Assembly (NCBI GenBank): GCA_003151825.1
Contig: PLYO01000042.1
Span: 1 to 64,000, forward strand
Reading direction: 5' to 3'
DNA from: Ignavibacteriota bacterium
Lineage (GTDB): Bacteria; Bacteroidota; Ignavibacteria; Palsa-1295
Length of the DNA: 64,000 bases
Shown here: positions 36,266 to 44,323 of the stretch, one piece after another
How positions within the stretch are numbered: position 1 is the first letter of the stretch
Layout of the letters: every line of letters begins with the position of its first letter
The notes under the pieces: generated by a model
Told to the model about the DNA's origin: nothing
The model's input: the letters and a program-made list of their open reading frames with translations, nothing else
The model's database searches: none
Program-made: the position numbers and the translations under genes

Positions 36266-36664
36266 TTACAACGGCAATTCATCCGGTAGATCGAGCGCAG
36301 CGAGCACACTCTTTCGCATTTTTCTGCAAATGCGGATTGCATTTCCAGCAAGTTCTTTCGTTGCGATGCTTCCTGGATAGCGAGCCTCGATAGCATACGA
36401 AGTTAGCCGGGCAGACTCATCGATAAACTGTTCCCACTCCGGTTCGAACTCAGAGCCGAGGTTCAGCAGCCTACGAATATCATGCGTCTTCGAAAATTCA
36501 ATCTCATGCTCGAAAAGATATGCTTTAAGCATTTTCTCGACACATTGTTGTGCATGAAAACACACACCGGCATAATTCGGACGGGTTCTCGCTCGATACT
36601 CTCGCGTCATCGTGGCGAAATCATCTTCGGCCTTATTTACCCACTCAAGCGTTACGGGCTTCAT
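36266..36664 (-). CDS. HEPN-domain protein of a MNT/HEPN pair
   Basis: From the ATG at 36664 (MKPVTLEWVNKAEDDF) this is a 132-residue helical HEPN protein. The signature YAGVCFHAQQCVEKMLKAYL then KTHDIRRLLNLG and AIEARYP matches PF05168. The Rx4-6H RNase motif of active HepT toxins is not obvious, so it may be a MNT-modified partner rather than a nuclease. It overlaps the upstream MNT gene by 20 bp. Probable toxin-antitoxin or defence pair. Confidence 0.85.
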   Translation of the reverse strand: MKPVTLEWVNKAEDDFATMTREYRARTRPNYAGVCFHAQQCVEKMLKAYLFEHEIEFSKTHDIRRLLNLGSEFEPEWEQFIDESARLTSYAIEARYPGSIATKELAGNAIRICRKMRKSVLAALDLPDELPL

Positions 36665-36962
36665 AGAGTACTTGGCCCTTTGCGACAAGATCGCGGAAAA
36701 AATAATCGTTCAGCATTATCCTCTCCTGCACTTCGGAAGCCTTTCGCACCAGAAGATCGCAAGAAAAATCCGGATTAATAGAAGAGAGGATTTCGGCAGC
36801 TTTATGAGGTGCGGGACCATCGTAGTCCATTACTACTAGCACATCGACATCGGAGTCCTTCCCAGCATTACCATTCGCCTGCGACCCAAAAAGAATTATC
36901 TTCTCGGGCGAAAACCGGAGTGCAATTTGATCGGAGAATTTTCGGATTTCGCTCTGAGTCAT
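36645..36962 (-). CDS. MNT-type minimal nucleotidyltransferase
   Basis: The 105-residue DNA polymerase beta-like nucleotidyltransferase carries the full GSx10DxD motif (GSQANGNAGKDSDVDVLVV) and a third acidic residue in SCDLLVRK. In characterised MntA-HepT systems such proteins AMPylate the HEPN partner and block it. It is directly upstream of the HEPN gene, with overlap, which is the standard order. Confidence 0.88.
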   Translation of the reverse strand: MTQSEIRKFSDQIALRFSPEKIILFGSQANGNAGKDSDVDVLVVMDYDGPAPHKAAEILSSINPDFSCDLLVRKASEVQERIMLNDYFFRDLVAKGQVLYEARNA

Positions 36963-37027
36963 ATTGTAATAATGATTACAGATGGAATAGAATTCCTTCG
37001 TTCAAGAAAATGATTCTGGCGGCGCGT

Positions 37028-37264
37028 TCAGCAATTGTTTGCAATAAGCTCGCCATTTGCGTCGCCGAGCATTCCACGTTCCGGCTGAACGAAAAAAAAC
37101 ATTGCGCCACCGCCCACGAACGGCTCGATGTAATTTTTAAAATCGTTCGGAACGACTTTTGAGAGTACGGGGAGCAAGCTACTCTTTCCGCCAGCCCACT
37201 TGAGGATTGGCCGAGCGGTTCTTCGCGCGGTGATAGTTTCAAAATCTAATTGTGCTAAAGCCAT
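37028..37264 (-). pseudogene. Truncated Dam-like DNA adenine methyltransferase
   Basis: The 78-residue ORF matches only the N-terminus of Dam/M.DpnIIA-type methylases: RPILKWAGGKSSLLPVLS (SAM motif I) and NYIEPFVGGGAMFFFVQ, followed by LGDANGELI. Translation stops at LIANNC and the DPPY catalytic half does not continue in any frame before the MNT gene 65 bp downstream. It is therefore a remnant, not an active enzyme. It lies in the 458-bp region between the MNT gene and ftsZ, which contains no intact gene. Confidence 0.8.
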
Positions 37265-37356
37265 TGTTCTATTCTATGACACGTTTCATTGCGACATGGT
37301 GCCCGTAGTTATTCACATAATATAATACAATTTCTTAGCACCCTTCCTAAAAAACG

Positions 37357-37384
37357 CAAAAACCCCGGGCTTACGCCCGGGGCT
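37357..37384 (-). terminator. Rho-independent terminator of the dcw cluster (after ftsZ)
   Basis: A perfect 8-bp stem CCCCGGGC/GCCCGGGG with a TTAC loop, with a 5-nt T-run on the minus-strand side (plus-strand AAAAA). It lies 37 bp past the ftsZ stop and is the natural end of the cluster transcript. Confidence 0.88.
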
Positions 37385-37420
37385 ATAATTACGCTACCAC
37401 GAATTCGAAAGAATCCCGCT

Positions 37421-38980
37421 TCAATCCATGATCCTCTTCAAGAACGCCGGCCTGTCATCGCGATCCTTTTGGGGCGCTGCGATGCGGTCGGTCATGCTCG
37501 TGGCGGTTGCTCCAACAAGTTCCGGTTCCTCGGCGCCTTCATCGATGGGCGGGAGCGAAATGCCGCGGCGGAGATAGGCGGGCTGGTCATAGTCCTTGAG
37601 GTCGCGCGGTCCGCTGGGAACGTGCCGGGAATCGGTGCGCGGAGTGAGGCGTGAGATCTGTCCGGCATGTTCTCTCACGCCATCCCGTTCGGCGGGGGAA
37701 ATAGGCCCCTCGGTGCTTGCGCTTCGCATAGAAGCGCGTTCGAAGGTTTCGTGTCCATCTTTTTCGGTAAGGGTTCCGCGCGGCACATACATCCGCTCGA
37801 TCTTCGGAAGCGGCATGGCTTCTTCGCCGATCTCCGTCATGCTGTTCTCGCGACCTCTCCCAGCATCGCCGACGATGCGCCCCTCTCCTTGGAAAGGAGA
37901 GGGGTTCTCATCTTCCACCGGCTGCAAAATACGTTCGACGCGCGGCTTGGGTTTTCCATTCTCAGCGGAGTCGCGGGCGGGAAGCATGGTGCTACGTGGA
38001 GAAATTCCGCCATTGTATTTCGGTTTGGAATTAAATCCCGTGGCGATCACTGTAACCATAATTTCCTCATCCATCGAGTCATCGAGCACGGCGCCGAAAA
38101 TAATGTTCGCGTCGTCGCCGGCAGCATCGTGAACGATTTGTGTCGCTTCGCTCACTTCGAGCAATGACATCGAGCGTCCGCCCGTGATATTGACAAGCAC
38201 ACCCTGCGCGCCCTGAATCTTTACGCCCTCAAGCAACGGCGAAGCGATCGCCTGTTCGGCCGCAATAGCAGCGCGGTGTTCGCCGCGTCCAATGCCGGAA
38301 CCCATGATGGCGTCGCCCATTTCGCGCATGACGGTTCTTACATCCGCGAAATCCACATTGATGTAACCGTGCCGCGTGATAAGTTCCGAAATTCCGCGCG
38401 TCGCGTTGTAAAGCACTTGATTGGCAAGCGAAAATCCGTCGAGGAACGAAGTTCCGTTCTCGACGAGCGCGAGCAATTTTTGATTTGGTATGACGATGAG
38501 CGTATCGACGTTCTGACGAAGTTCCTCGATGCCCTCCTCGGCTTGCTTCGCGCGGCGTTTGCCTTCGAACTGAAACGGCTTCGTCACAATGCCGACAACG
38601 AGCGCGCCCGCTGCTTTCGCGATGCCCGCAACCGTTGCCGCGCCGCCGGTTCCCGTGCCGCCGCCCATGCCGGCCGTAACGAAAACCATATCGCACGAGG
38701 CGATCATGCGCCCGATTTCTTCATGGTCTTCCTCCACGGCTCTGCGCCCGATTTCGGGATCGGCGCCGGCGCCGAGGCCTCTCGTTAGGTTTTTACCGAT
38801 CTGCAATTTTATCGGCGCGGTGCTTTTTTCAAGCGCCTGCACGTCGGTATTGAGGACGCAAAATTCCACGCCTTCGAGTCCTTTGTTAATCATCGAGTTC
38901 ACTGCGTTCGATCCGCCGCCGCCGATGCCGACGATCCTGATCTTCGCGCCATATTCCTGTTTGGTGTCGAGTTCTATCAT
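37421..38980 (-). CDS. ftsZ: Cell division GTPase FtsZ
   Basis: FtsZ polymerises into the division ring. The start at 38980 (MIELDTKQEYGAKIRIVGIGGGGSNAV) is chosen because the extra 25 residues of the longer ORF come from a TGCTAAG repeat. The tubulin signature GMGGGTGTGGAATV and the T7-loop side NVDFADVRTVM are intact. The C-terminal linker is long (about 190 residues) and contains a translated palindromic repeat (NPSPFQGEGRIVGDAGRGRE). Two conserved-C-terminal-peptide-like motifs exist: DQPAYLRRGI and, at the very end, DRPAFLKRIMD. It is last in the cluster. Confidence 0.97.
   Translation of the reverse strand: MIELDTKQEYGAKIRIVGIGGGGSNAVNSMINKGLEGVEFCVLNTDVQALEKSTAPIKLQIGKNLTRGLGAGADPEIGRRAVEEDHEEIGRMIASCDMVFVTAGMGGGTGTGGAATVAGIAKAAGALVVGIVTKPFQFEGKRRAKQAEEGIEELRQNVDTLIVIPNQKLLALVENGTSFLDGFSLANQVLYNATRGISELITRHGYINVDFADVRTVMREMGDAIMGSGIGRGEHRAAIAAEQAIASPLLEGVKIQGAQGVLVNITGGRSMSLLEVSEATQIVHDAAGDDANIIFGAVLDDSMDEEIMVTVIATGFNSKPKYNGGISPRSTMLPARDSAENGKPKPRVERILQPVEDENPSPFQGEGRIVGDAGRGRENSMTEIGEEAMPLPKIERMYVPRGTLTEKDGHETFERASMRSASTEGPISPAERDGVREHAGQISRLTPRTDSRHVPSGPRDLKDYDQPAYLRRGISLPPIDEGAEEPELVGATATSMTDRIAAPQKDRDDRPAFLKRIMD
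37850..37908. repeat. Palindromic repeat composite translated inside ftsZ
   Basis: An AGCATCGCCGACGATGCGC element (37862-37880) next to a CCCCTCTCCTT/AAGGAGAGGGG palindrome (37881-37905) inside the linker of FtsZ. The frame stays open, encoding SPFQGEGRIVGDAGRGR. Intergenic relatives are at 10937, 21095 and 31852. Confidence 0.85.
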
Positions 38981-38986
38981 GTTTGT

Positions 38987-39115
38987 AAGTGCTAAAGTGC
39001 TAAGTGCTGAAGTGCTAAAGTTTAAATGCGATTGCTGTTGTGTGCTAAGAGCCAAGTTGTTAGTGCGGGATATTATCTAATCCTTAGCACTAAGCACTTT
39101 AGCACTTAGCACTTT
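38987..39115. repeat. Inverted TGCTAAG phrase repeats between ftsA and ftsZ
   Basis: AGTGCTAA is repeated in tandem at 38987-39020 and, inverted, at 39083-39115 as AGCACTTTAGCACTTAGCAC, giving a potential long hairpin in the ftsA-ftsZ spacer. It ends exactly at the ftsA stop codon region. Confidence 0.8.
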
Positions 39116-40489
39116 CTAAAGTTGTTCGAACCACTCCTTCATTCGGGAGAAAATGTTCCCAGCCTGGCCGTTCAGGCCGTGATCATCCTGAAATTCTGAA
39201 GTGGCTTCTGCTGGAACTTCTTCCTGCACGTAAGAGGCCGGCGCGTGGTGTTTGAATGCGTAGAGCACAAGGCCCACCGCCGTCGAAAACACCGGTGACT
39301 CGACTTCTTTGACGAGCCCCGCGCCAAAGCCCATCGGCATTCCAATCTTGACGGGCATCTGGAAAATTTCTTCGGCAAGTTCCCGTGTGCCGTTCGTCAT
39401 CGAGCCGCCGCCCGTGAGCACCACGCCCGCCGAAAGATGCCGCGCATAGCCGGAGCGCTTGATTTCAGCGAGTGCGAATTCTAAAATCTCTTCCATGCGT
39501 GGCTGAATGACCCGCGCGAGCACGGACTTTGCGATCTCTCGCGGTTTCCTTCCCGCAAGGCCCGGAAGCTGGATTACTTCGTCGCGTAAAATGTGCGAAA
39601 CGACGGCGCATCCATATTCGCGCTTCAATCGTTCTGCCTGATCGCCCAAAATGCCGAGACCCTTGCGAACGTCGTCGGTAACTTTTTGTCCGGCAATACC
39701 GATGACGGCCGTGTGCCGAATGGTGCGTTCTTCGAAGACGGCAATGTCTGTCGTGCCGCCGCCAATATCGACGAGCGCAACGCCCACTTCTTTTTCTTCA
39801 TCGTCGAGCACGGCGTAACTCGATGCGAGCGGTTCGAGCACGATGTCGCGCACACGTATTCCCGCGCGCTCCACGCAATTATGAATGTTCTGCACCGCCG
39901 TCACAAGGCCGTTAATGATATGCACGCTCGCTTCCAAGCGCACGCCCGACATGCCGATCGGTTCGTAAATGCCGTCCTGACCGTCCACGATATATTCCTG
40001 TGGAATGACGTGGAGAATTTTACGATCTAAGGGTAAGTGAACTTTTTTCGTATCATCGATGAGGCGTTGAACATCGTCTTCGGTGATGGTTCGCTCGGCA
40101 TTCGAGATGGTTACCACGCCGCGCGATTGAAACGATTGAATGTGATCGCCCGCAATGCCGACAACGACCTCGCGTATCTTCACACCAGACTGCGCCTCGG
40201 CCTCGGAGATTGCGCGCTCGATCGAACGGACGGTCTTCTCGATATTCGTTACGACGCCGCGCGAAAGCCCATCCGCCGGCGCGTGGCCTACGCCGAGGAT
40301 CGTCATCGTGCGCGGCTCTCGAAGCGAGAGCGCCGCGACGATGGCGCAGACTTTCGTCGTGCCCACATCCAAGCCGACAATAATGCGGCCAGGGTCGAGC
40401 GAGCTTGGCACGCCGATCATGGGCGCGGAATTCATGGGAGTGGAATAGGTAGAATCACTGGATGGATCGCTTATTCGCGTTCGTTGCAT
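39116..40489 (-). CDS. ftsA: Cell division protein FtsA
   Basis: This actin-like ATPase tethers FtsZ to the membrane. Features are the phosphate-1 loop IIVGLDVGTTKVCAIV, the SHS2/1C region, LVDIGGGTTDIAVFEE (phosphate 2), GVVLTGGGSMTNGTRELAEEIF (adenosine motif), and a C-terminal amphipathic helix IFSRMKEWFEQL for membrane binding. The start is uncertain: an ATG at 40489 overlaps ftsQ by 35 bp, an ATG at 40435 does not, and the open frame reaches 40555. Either start precedes the first strand. Confidence 0.96.
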   Translation of the reverse strand: MQRTRISDPSSDSTYSTPMNSAPMIGVPSSLDPGRIIVGLDVGTTKVCAIVAALSLREPRTMTILGVGHAPADGLSRGVVTNIEKTVRSIERAISEAEAQSGVKIREVVVGIAGDHIQSFQSRGVVTISNAERTITEDDVQRLIDDTKKVHLPLDRKILHVIPQEYIVDGQDGIYEPIGMSGVRLEASVHIINGLVTAVQNIHNCVERAGIRVRDIVLEPLASSYAVLDDEEKEVGVALVDIGGGTTDIAVFEERTIRHTAVIGIAGQKVTDDVRKGLGILGDQAERLKREYGCAVVSHILRDEVIQLPGLAGRKPREIAKSVLARVIQPRMEEILEFALAEIKRSGYARHLSAGVVLTGGGSMTNGTRELAEEIFQMPVKIGMPMGFGAGLVKEVESPVFSTAVGLVLYAFKHHAPASYVQEEVPAEATSEFQDDHGLNGQAGNIFSRMKEWFEQL

Positions 40490-41630
40490 ATTGGGCGTGG
40501 TTGAGTTCTGGTTGCGGAACGGTTCCCGTGCTTCGCACAGGAAGAGCCGTTCCATTTTGGAATCGTTGCTTTAAAATTATTTGGCCGTTGAAGCGGGCAT
40601 CGGCGTAGAGCGCGTGACCGGCGCGGAGTTCGTTATGCAAGTGCCCTTTCCACACTCGCGCAAGGAGTTGCAATTGCCGGTAGAAGAGCGAAACTTGGTT
40701 GTTTGGCACGACGGAGTCCCGTTGTTCTTCCAGCGCGGTGTGGAACTCACGATCGAACGGCGAGCCGAGGAAAATCGGCGTTTCGGTTTCGGATGTATAG
40801 ATCACATACGCGCCCGTTGGCGTGCGGTGGAATTCGCCGATGGCGCCCGCCAGCGCGCCGGAATCGAGCGCGGCGATCATGGCCACCATTTTTGCCATCG
40901 CCTGAAAGCTTGCCGTATCATGCGCGCTTACGCCGGAAAGCAGCGGCACTTGCAACAGCTTCGCCGGATCGCGAAGGCCTGCGATGAGCTTGGGCCGCAG
41001 GAGAAGGCCATCGCGGTCGATGATGAAAGTTTCACCCGCCGAAGTGCCGCTCGTGGAATCTGAGCTAAGCAAAGCCACCGGCTGCCGTTCTTCGATGAAA
41101 AGCACGAGCGTTGCAGGACCCACTTCGCGCCGAACATGCGCCGCGCGGATAAGCGAATGCGTGAGCAGACGATGCTCGATTGCTTTTAAATTGATAGTGT
41201 AAAACGGCACGGAGCGGTCGATAGCCGCAAGCTGGATCACTTCTTCGTTCGAAAGAAGATTCGCGCCCTCGATCTTCACCCGCGTGAGATGAAGCCCGCC
41301 ATCCGAACGCGAAGCAAGATACCAGACGGTGCCAAGCACGACAATCGCTGCGAGCAACAGCACGCTCGGCCACCGGGAATGCTTCCAGGAAGCATCCGGA
41401 TCAGTTTCCAGCGATTCGATTTCGTCGGTGTCACCATCCGAAAGGAAATCCGCGAGATAATCCCGCGAATCCATCGCTTCTTCCGGTTCTGCGCGGAGCG
41501 TTTGGCCCAGAAGCGCGCGCGTGGGAACCGGCTCCTCTGAGAGCGGTTCGCGCGGTGAATCCTCCGGCTCCCATTCGGGGAGATGGACGAATTCGTTCCG
41601 CTCTATTGGCGGCTGAAAATTGAACTTCAT
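40455..41630 (-). CDS. ftsQ: Cell division protein FtsQ/DivIB
   Basis: This bitopic divisome protein links early and late division proteins. A 110-residue acidic cytoplasmic N-terminus is longer than usual. One TM segment (SVLLLAAIVVLGTVWYLAS) is followed by a POTRA domain (LHLTRVKIEGANLLSNEEVIQLAAI, then the conserved RAAHVRREVGPATLVLFIEERQPVALL) and the beta domain (FIDRDGLLLRPK, PLLSG). Its position before ftsA supports the call. Confidence 0.92.
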   Translation of the reverse strand: MKFNFQPPIERNEFVHLPEWEPEDSPREPLSEEPVPTRALLGQTLRAEPEEAMDSRDYLADFLSDGDTDEIESLETDPDASWKHSRWPSVLLLAAIVVLGTVWYLASRSDGGLHLTRVKIEGANLLSNEEVIQLAAIDRSVPFYTINLKAIEHRLLTHSLIRAAHVRREVGPATLVLFIEERQPVALLSSDSTSGTSAGETFIIDRDGLLLRPKLIAGLRDPAKLLQVPLLSGVSAHDTASFQAMAKMVAMIAALDSGALAGAIGEFHRTPTGAYVIYTSETETPIFLGSPFDREFHTALEEQRDSVVPNNQVSLFYRQLQLLARVWKGHLHNELRAGHALYADARFNGQIILKQRFQNGTALPVRSTGTVPQPELNHAQYATNANKRSIQ

Positions 41631-41740
41631 TTTTCTTTTACTAACCTCACGGCTCGCTTAACGGCAAAGCCGATCCGCGAACCGTTTGCGGCTCGTTCGC
41701 TGAAAAATGAAATGTAGTGAGGAGCTTTAAGTTAGGCCAA

Positions 41741-43033
41741 TCACTCAAGGCGCAAACTCATCGTGCGGAAGTCCAGCGTGGTAGCGCTGAACTGTTTCGT
41801 CGCATCGCGCCCAAGATTGCCGTAGAAAAATTCTGCGGTTTCGTTCACACGATCGGTGACGGCTTTTACGGAATCGAAGGAAATCGTTTTCCCATCGAGT
41901 TGAAGTTGAAGATTGCGGAGTTTGTATGCCTTCGCATTTATTAACTCTCCTCCTGCGCCGCTGAATTTGTGTGTAGATGTATCCGCATTCGTAAGAACGC
42001 TGGGAAATCTCCGAAGAAACGGAGGGTAAAACATCGTCGCATCGGCACCGGTATCGTAATGTAAAGGAATGAGTTGATTCAAATATGAAGCTTCGACAAC
42101 GAGATTCAGTCCATCGAGTGCAAGGTTGGGTCGCATCGTTGAAGAGGTCTTCCGTTGCCGGATTGAGGCCTCGATATGTCCATCGCTCGTGAATGTCACT
42201 GTGCCGAGTGCTTCGATAACCGGAAAACCAATGGCGCCTGTCACATGATAATGAATGGAAGGAAAACTTAAATCGGCATCCTGAAAAACGAGGACGACTA
42301 CGTTTCTCAAGGAGATCATTCCTATATCCAATTTGTCAATAACGCCCACATGCGCAGTAGTCGGGTTCCCGGTGAGGCTTCCCACGGAGATAGTGCCATC
42401 GAGAAGCTTGACATGGCAAGACGCGGCGGTCGTGGAATCAAGAATCGAAAAATTGGCGCCTGTATCGAAGATAAGATCGGAATCGACCACTTCATCATTC
42501 ATTTTCACGCTGATCTGATACTTGCCTGCCTTGCTTGGAAGTATGTGGGCTTGGCCGGTCGATTCTGCCATAATTTGCTGATGAGGAGCGCCGCTAAGTA
42601 TTTCTCCTAACCGAGCGGAGTTTTCAAAATCTAATCGCTGGCTTGAGTCTATCTCGTCGCCGAGCCTCCGGATGGCCTCGCGATATGTCTTGGCAGCATC
42701 AGCATATTGATAGAGTCGAAAGTAGCTTGTACCGAGAACATCGAAGGCATTGCCAAGCCGAGAGACAGAATCAGTGTGCGATGTGTGGTCGAGATAGGCA
42801 GTGAGGTCTTTAACAGCCTTCGATGGCTGATTGAATACGGCCTCGGCGAGACCTCGAAAATATCGATGTTCGGGACTGGGCGATTCCTGCCAATCAAGAA
42901 CGGAATCTCGAAACTCGAAGAACTGCTTGGTTTGATAGAGCGAATCGCAGTTATGGGTTCGATTCAAATCCTGACCCTTCACATTCTGGCTTATTACGAT
43001 TAGTACGATAGAAAAAATTCCTGCGCGTTTCAT
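41741..43033 (-). CDS. Secreted twin retropepsin-like aspartic protease within the dcw cluster
   Basis: A signal peptide (MKRAGIFSIVLIVISQNVKGQ) is followed by a TPR-like helical part (about 35-135, AFDVLGTSYFRLYQYADAAKTYREA) and two retropepsin-like halves. Active-site motifs are FDTGANFSILD at about 190 and YDTGADATMFY at about 327, each followed by a Gly-containing flap region (GAIGFPVIE; the second half ends FYGNLGRD). Two DTGA motifs in one chain suggest an internally paired protease. It occupies the place where murB or ddl usually lies and overlaps the next gene by 4 bp. The substrate is unknown. Confidence 0.82.
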   Translation of the reverse strand: MKRAGIFSIVLIVISQNVKGQDLNRTHNCDSLYQTKQFFEFRDSVLDWQESPSPEHRYFRGLAEAVFNQPSKAVKDLTAYLDHTSHTDSVSRLGNAFDVLGTSYFRLYQYADAAKTYREAIRRLGDEIDSSQRLDFENSARLGEILSGAPHQQIMAESTGQAHILPSKAGKYQISVKMNDEVVDSDLIFDTGANFSILDSTTAASCHVKLLDGTISVGSLTGNPTTAHVGVIDKLDIGMISLRNVVVLVFQDADLSFPSIHYHVTGAIGFPVIEALGTVTFTSDGHIEASIRQRKTSSTMRPNLALDGLNLVVEASYLNQLIPLHYDTGADATMFYPPFLRRFPSVLTNADTSTHKFSGAGGELINAKAYKLRNLQLQLDGKTISFDSVKAVTDRVNETAEFFYGNLGRDATKQFSATTLDFRTMSLRLE

Positions 43034-44319
43034 GATAGTAACAACGCCCCTTCAGGGCTTCCCATTCTCTTTTTTTCCTCGGTGTTGACTTTGACATCGT
43101 TCCCATTCACATGCGCTCGATAATTCATCCCATAGGTCCATCCTTCGAGCTGCACTTGCGGATCGCTATAAATCGTGGGGCTATAAAACCGTATCGGGTA
43201 TCGGCTGCGGCTCAAGCGCAGCTCGGTTTTTACGATGCCGAGCAGCGTGAAGAGCACCTGCTGCGCATGGATGCTTTTTTCCGCGCTTCGCTGACTTTCA
43301 GCGGGAATGTGCCATCCTGCGTCTTCATAATTGGCAAACAGGGTTCCCATTGCATCGGCTTTGATCTGTTTTCCTTCGGTAAAAAGCCAGGGGAGCGCTT
43401 CGACAATGGTAAGCTTTTTCAGTTCCATCATCGGCCAGATGGAAAGGTTGTCGCGGCCCGACTCGATCAGTTGGCCAAGCATGGCCATTCCAAGGAGCGC
43501 GTCGCGGCCGCGGCTGTTGCCGTTAAATTCGTACCGCTCGGTCAAACGGTTGTATCCGATCTGGATGGTGCTAAGCGTATCGCGCCCGACCGATGCAATC
43601 AGCGGCAGGTCCGTGCGGCGCAGCCGCTCGGCCATCGAATGCTGTTCGTGCGGTGCGGGCTTCTCAGGCTGAATATTCCATTCACGGTTCTCGGTGCGCC
43701 GCGCACTTCGCGGACGAATGCTTGGCATATCGGGATCGAGATAGGCTTCCCGGTAACGGGCCATTCGCTCGACCCACCGGCGTGCGCCATCATCGACATT
43801 TTTTTTGAGGTCTTCGCGGATGGTTCTAACCATTCCGCGCCAATCCGTAATTCCTTCGGCGGATAACGATTCCAAAAACGGAGCCGGAAAACTAAAATTA
43901 AAATCGAGCGCAACTAAGGCGGAGTCCAAAGCGAGAATGCGTTCCAAGATTTCCTTTCGCGTACGGACCCTTCCAAGTTCCTGAACGACGACCCACTCGC
44001 CCTCGATCGTTGCTTCGGCCCACCATAAATCGCTGGCCGGTTCGCGCTCGCCGGACCAAGCAATGACGACGATGCGGCGAAAAACACTTGGCCTTCGTAA
44101 AGCTGGTGGGCACGATGTTTTTTGCTCTCGTTTTCGGCCCTTTGGAGGTCTTCCATTCTTTTGGGACGGCTTGCCGTTTCGTTGTGCCGGAACGGGTTCC
44201 GATCCGGATTCCACGGCGATTGCTTCCTGCACGATGGGATCGCTACCGGCTGCAACTTCGGAGTCGCCCTGAGGCTCCTCGTGCTGCATTACTTCTTTAT
44301 CCTGCTCAGATTCGTTCAT
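43030..44319 (-). CDS. Hypothetical protein, possibly DUF429-like RNase H fold
   Basis: The soluble protein has about 85 charged, low-complexity N-terminal residues (GKPSQKNGRPPKGRKREQK) and then a domain starting RRIVVIAWSGEREPASDLWWAEA with LVALDFNFSFPAPFLESL. These resemble DUF429-type RNase-H-like proteins (acid residue at the end of strand 1, D/FP loop). Later LPLIASVGRDTLSTIQIGYNRL and KLTIVEALPWLF also fit weakly. The ATG at 44319, 4 nt past the murC stop, is preferred over upstream ones. It is tightly coupled to murC and the protease gene. Confidence 0.6.
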   Translation of the reverse strand: MNESEQDKEVMQHEEPQGDSEVAAGSDPIVQEAIAVESGSEPVPAQRNGKPSQKNGRPPKGRKREQKTSCPPALRRPSVFRRIVVIAWSGEREPASDLWWAEATIEGEWVVVQELGRVRTRKEILERILALDSALVALDFNFSFPAPFLESLSAEGITDWRGMVRTIREDLKKNVDDGARRWVERMARYREAYLDPDMPSIRPRSARRTENREWNIQPEKPAPHEQHSMAERLRRTDLPLIASVGRDTLSTIQIGYNRLTERYEFNGNSRGRDALLGMAMLGQLIESGRDNLSIWPMMELKKLTIVEALPWLFTEGKQIKADAMGTLFANYEDAGWHIPAESQRSAEKSIHAQQVLFTLLGIVKTELRLSRSRYPIRFYSPTIYSDPQVQLEGWTYGMNYRAHVNGNDVKVNTEEKKRMGSPEGALLLS

Positions 44320-44323
44320 GGGG

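Noticed and set aside
36976-37242. Alternative reading of the Dam fragment region as a separate gene
   Set aside because: The 88-codon frame lacks any conserved segment, while the overlapping 78-codon frame contains Dam motif I; it is a shadow.
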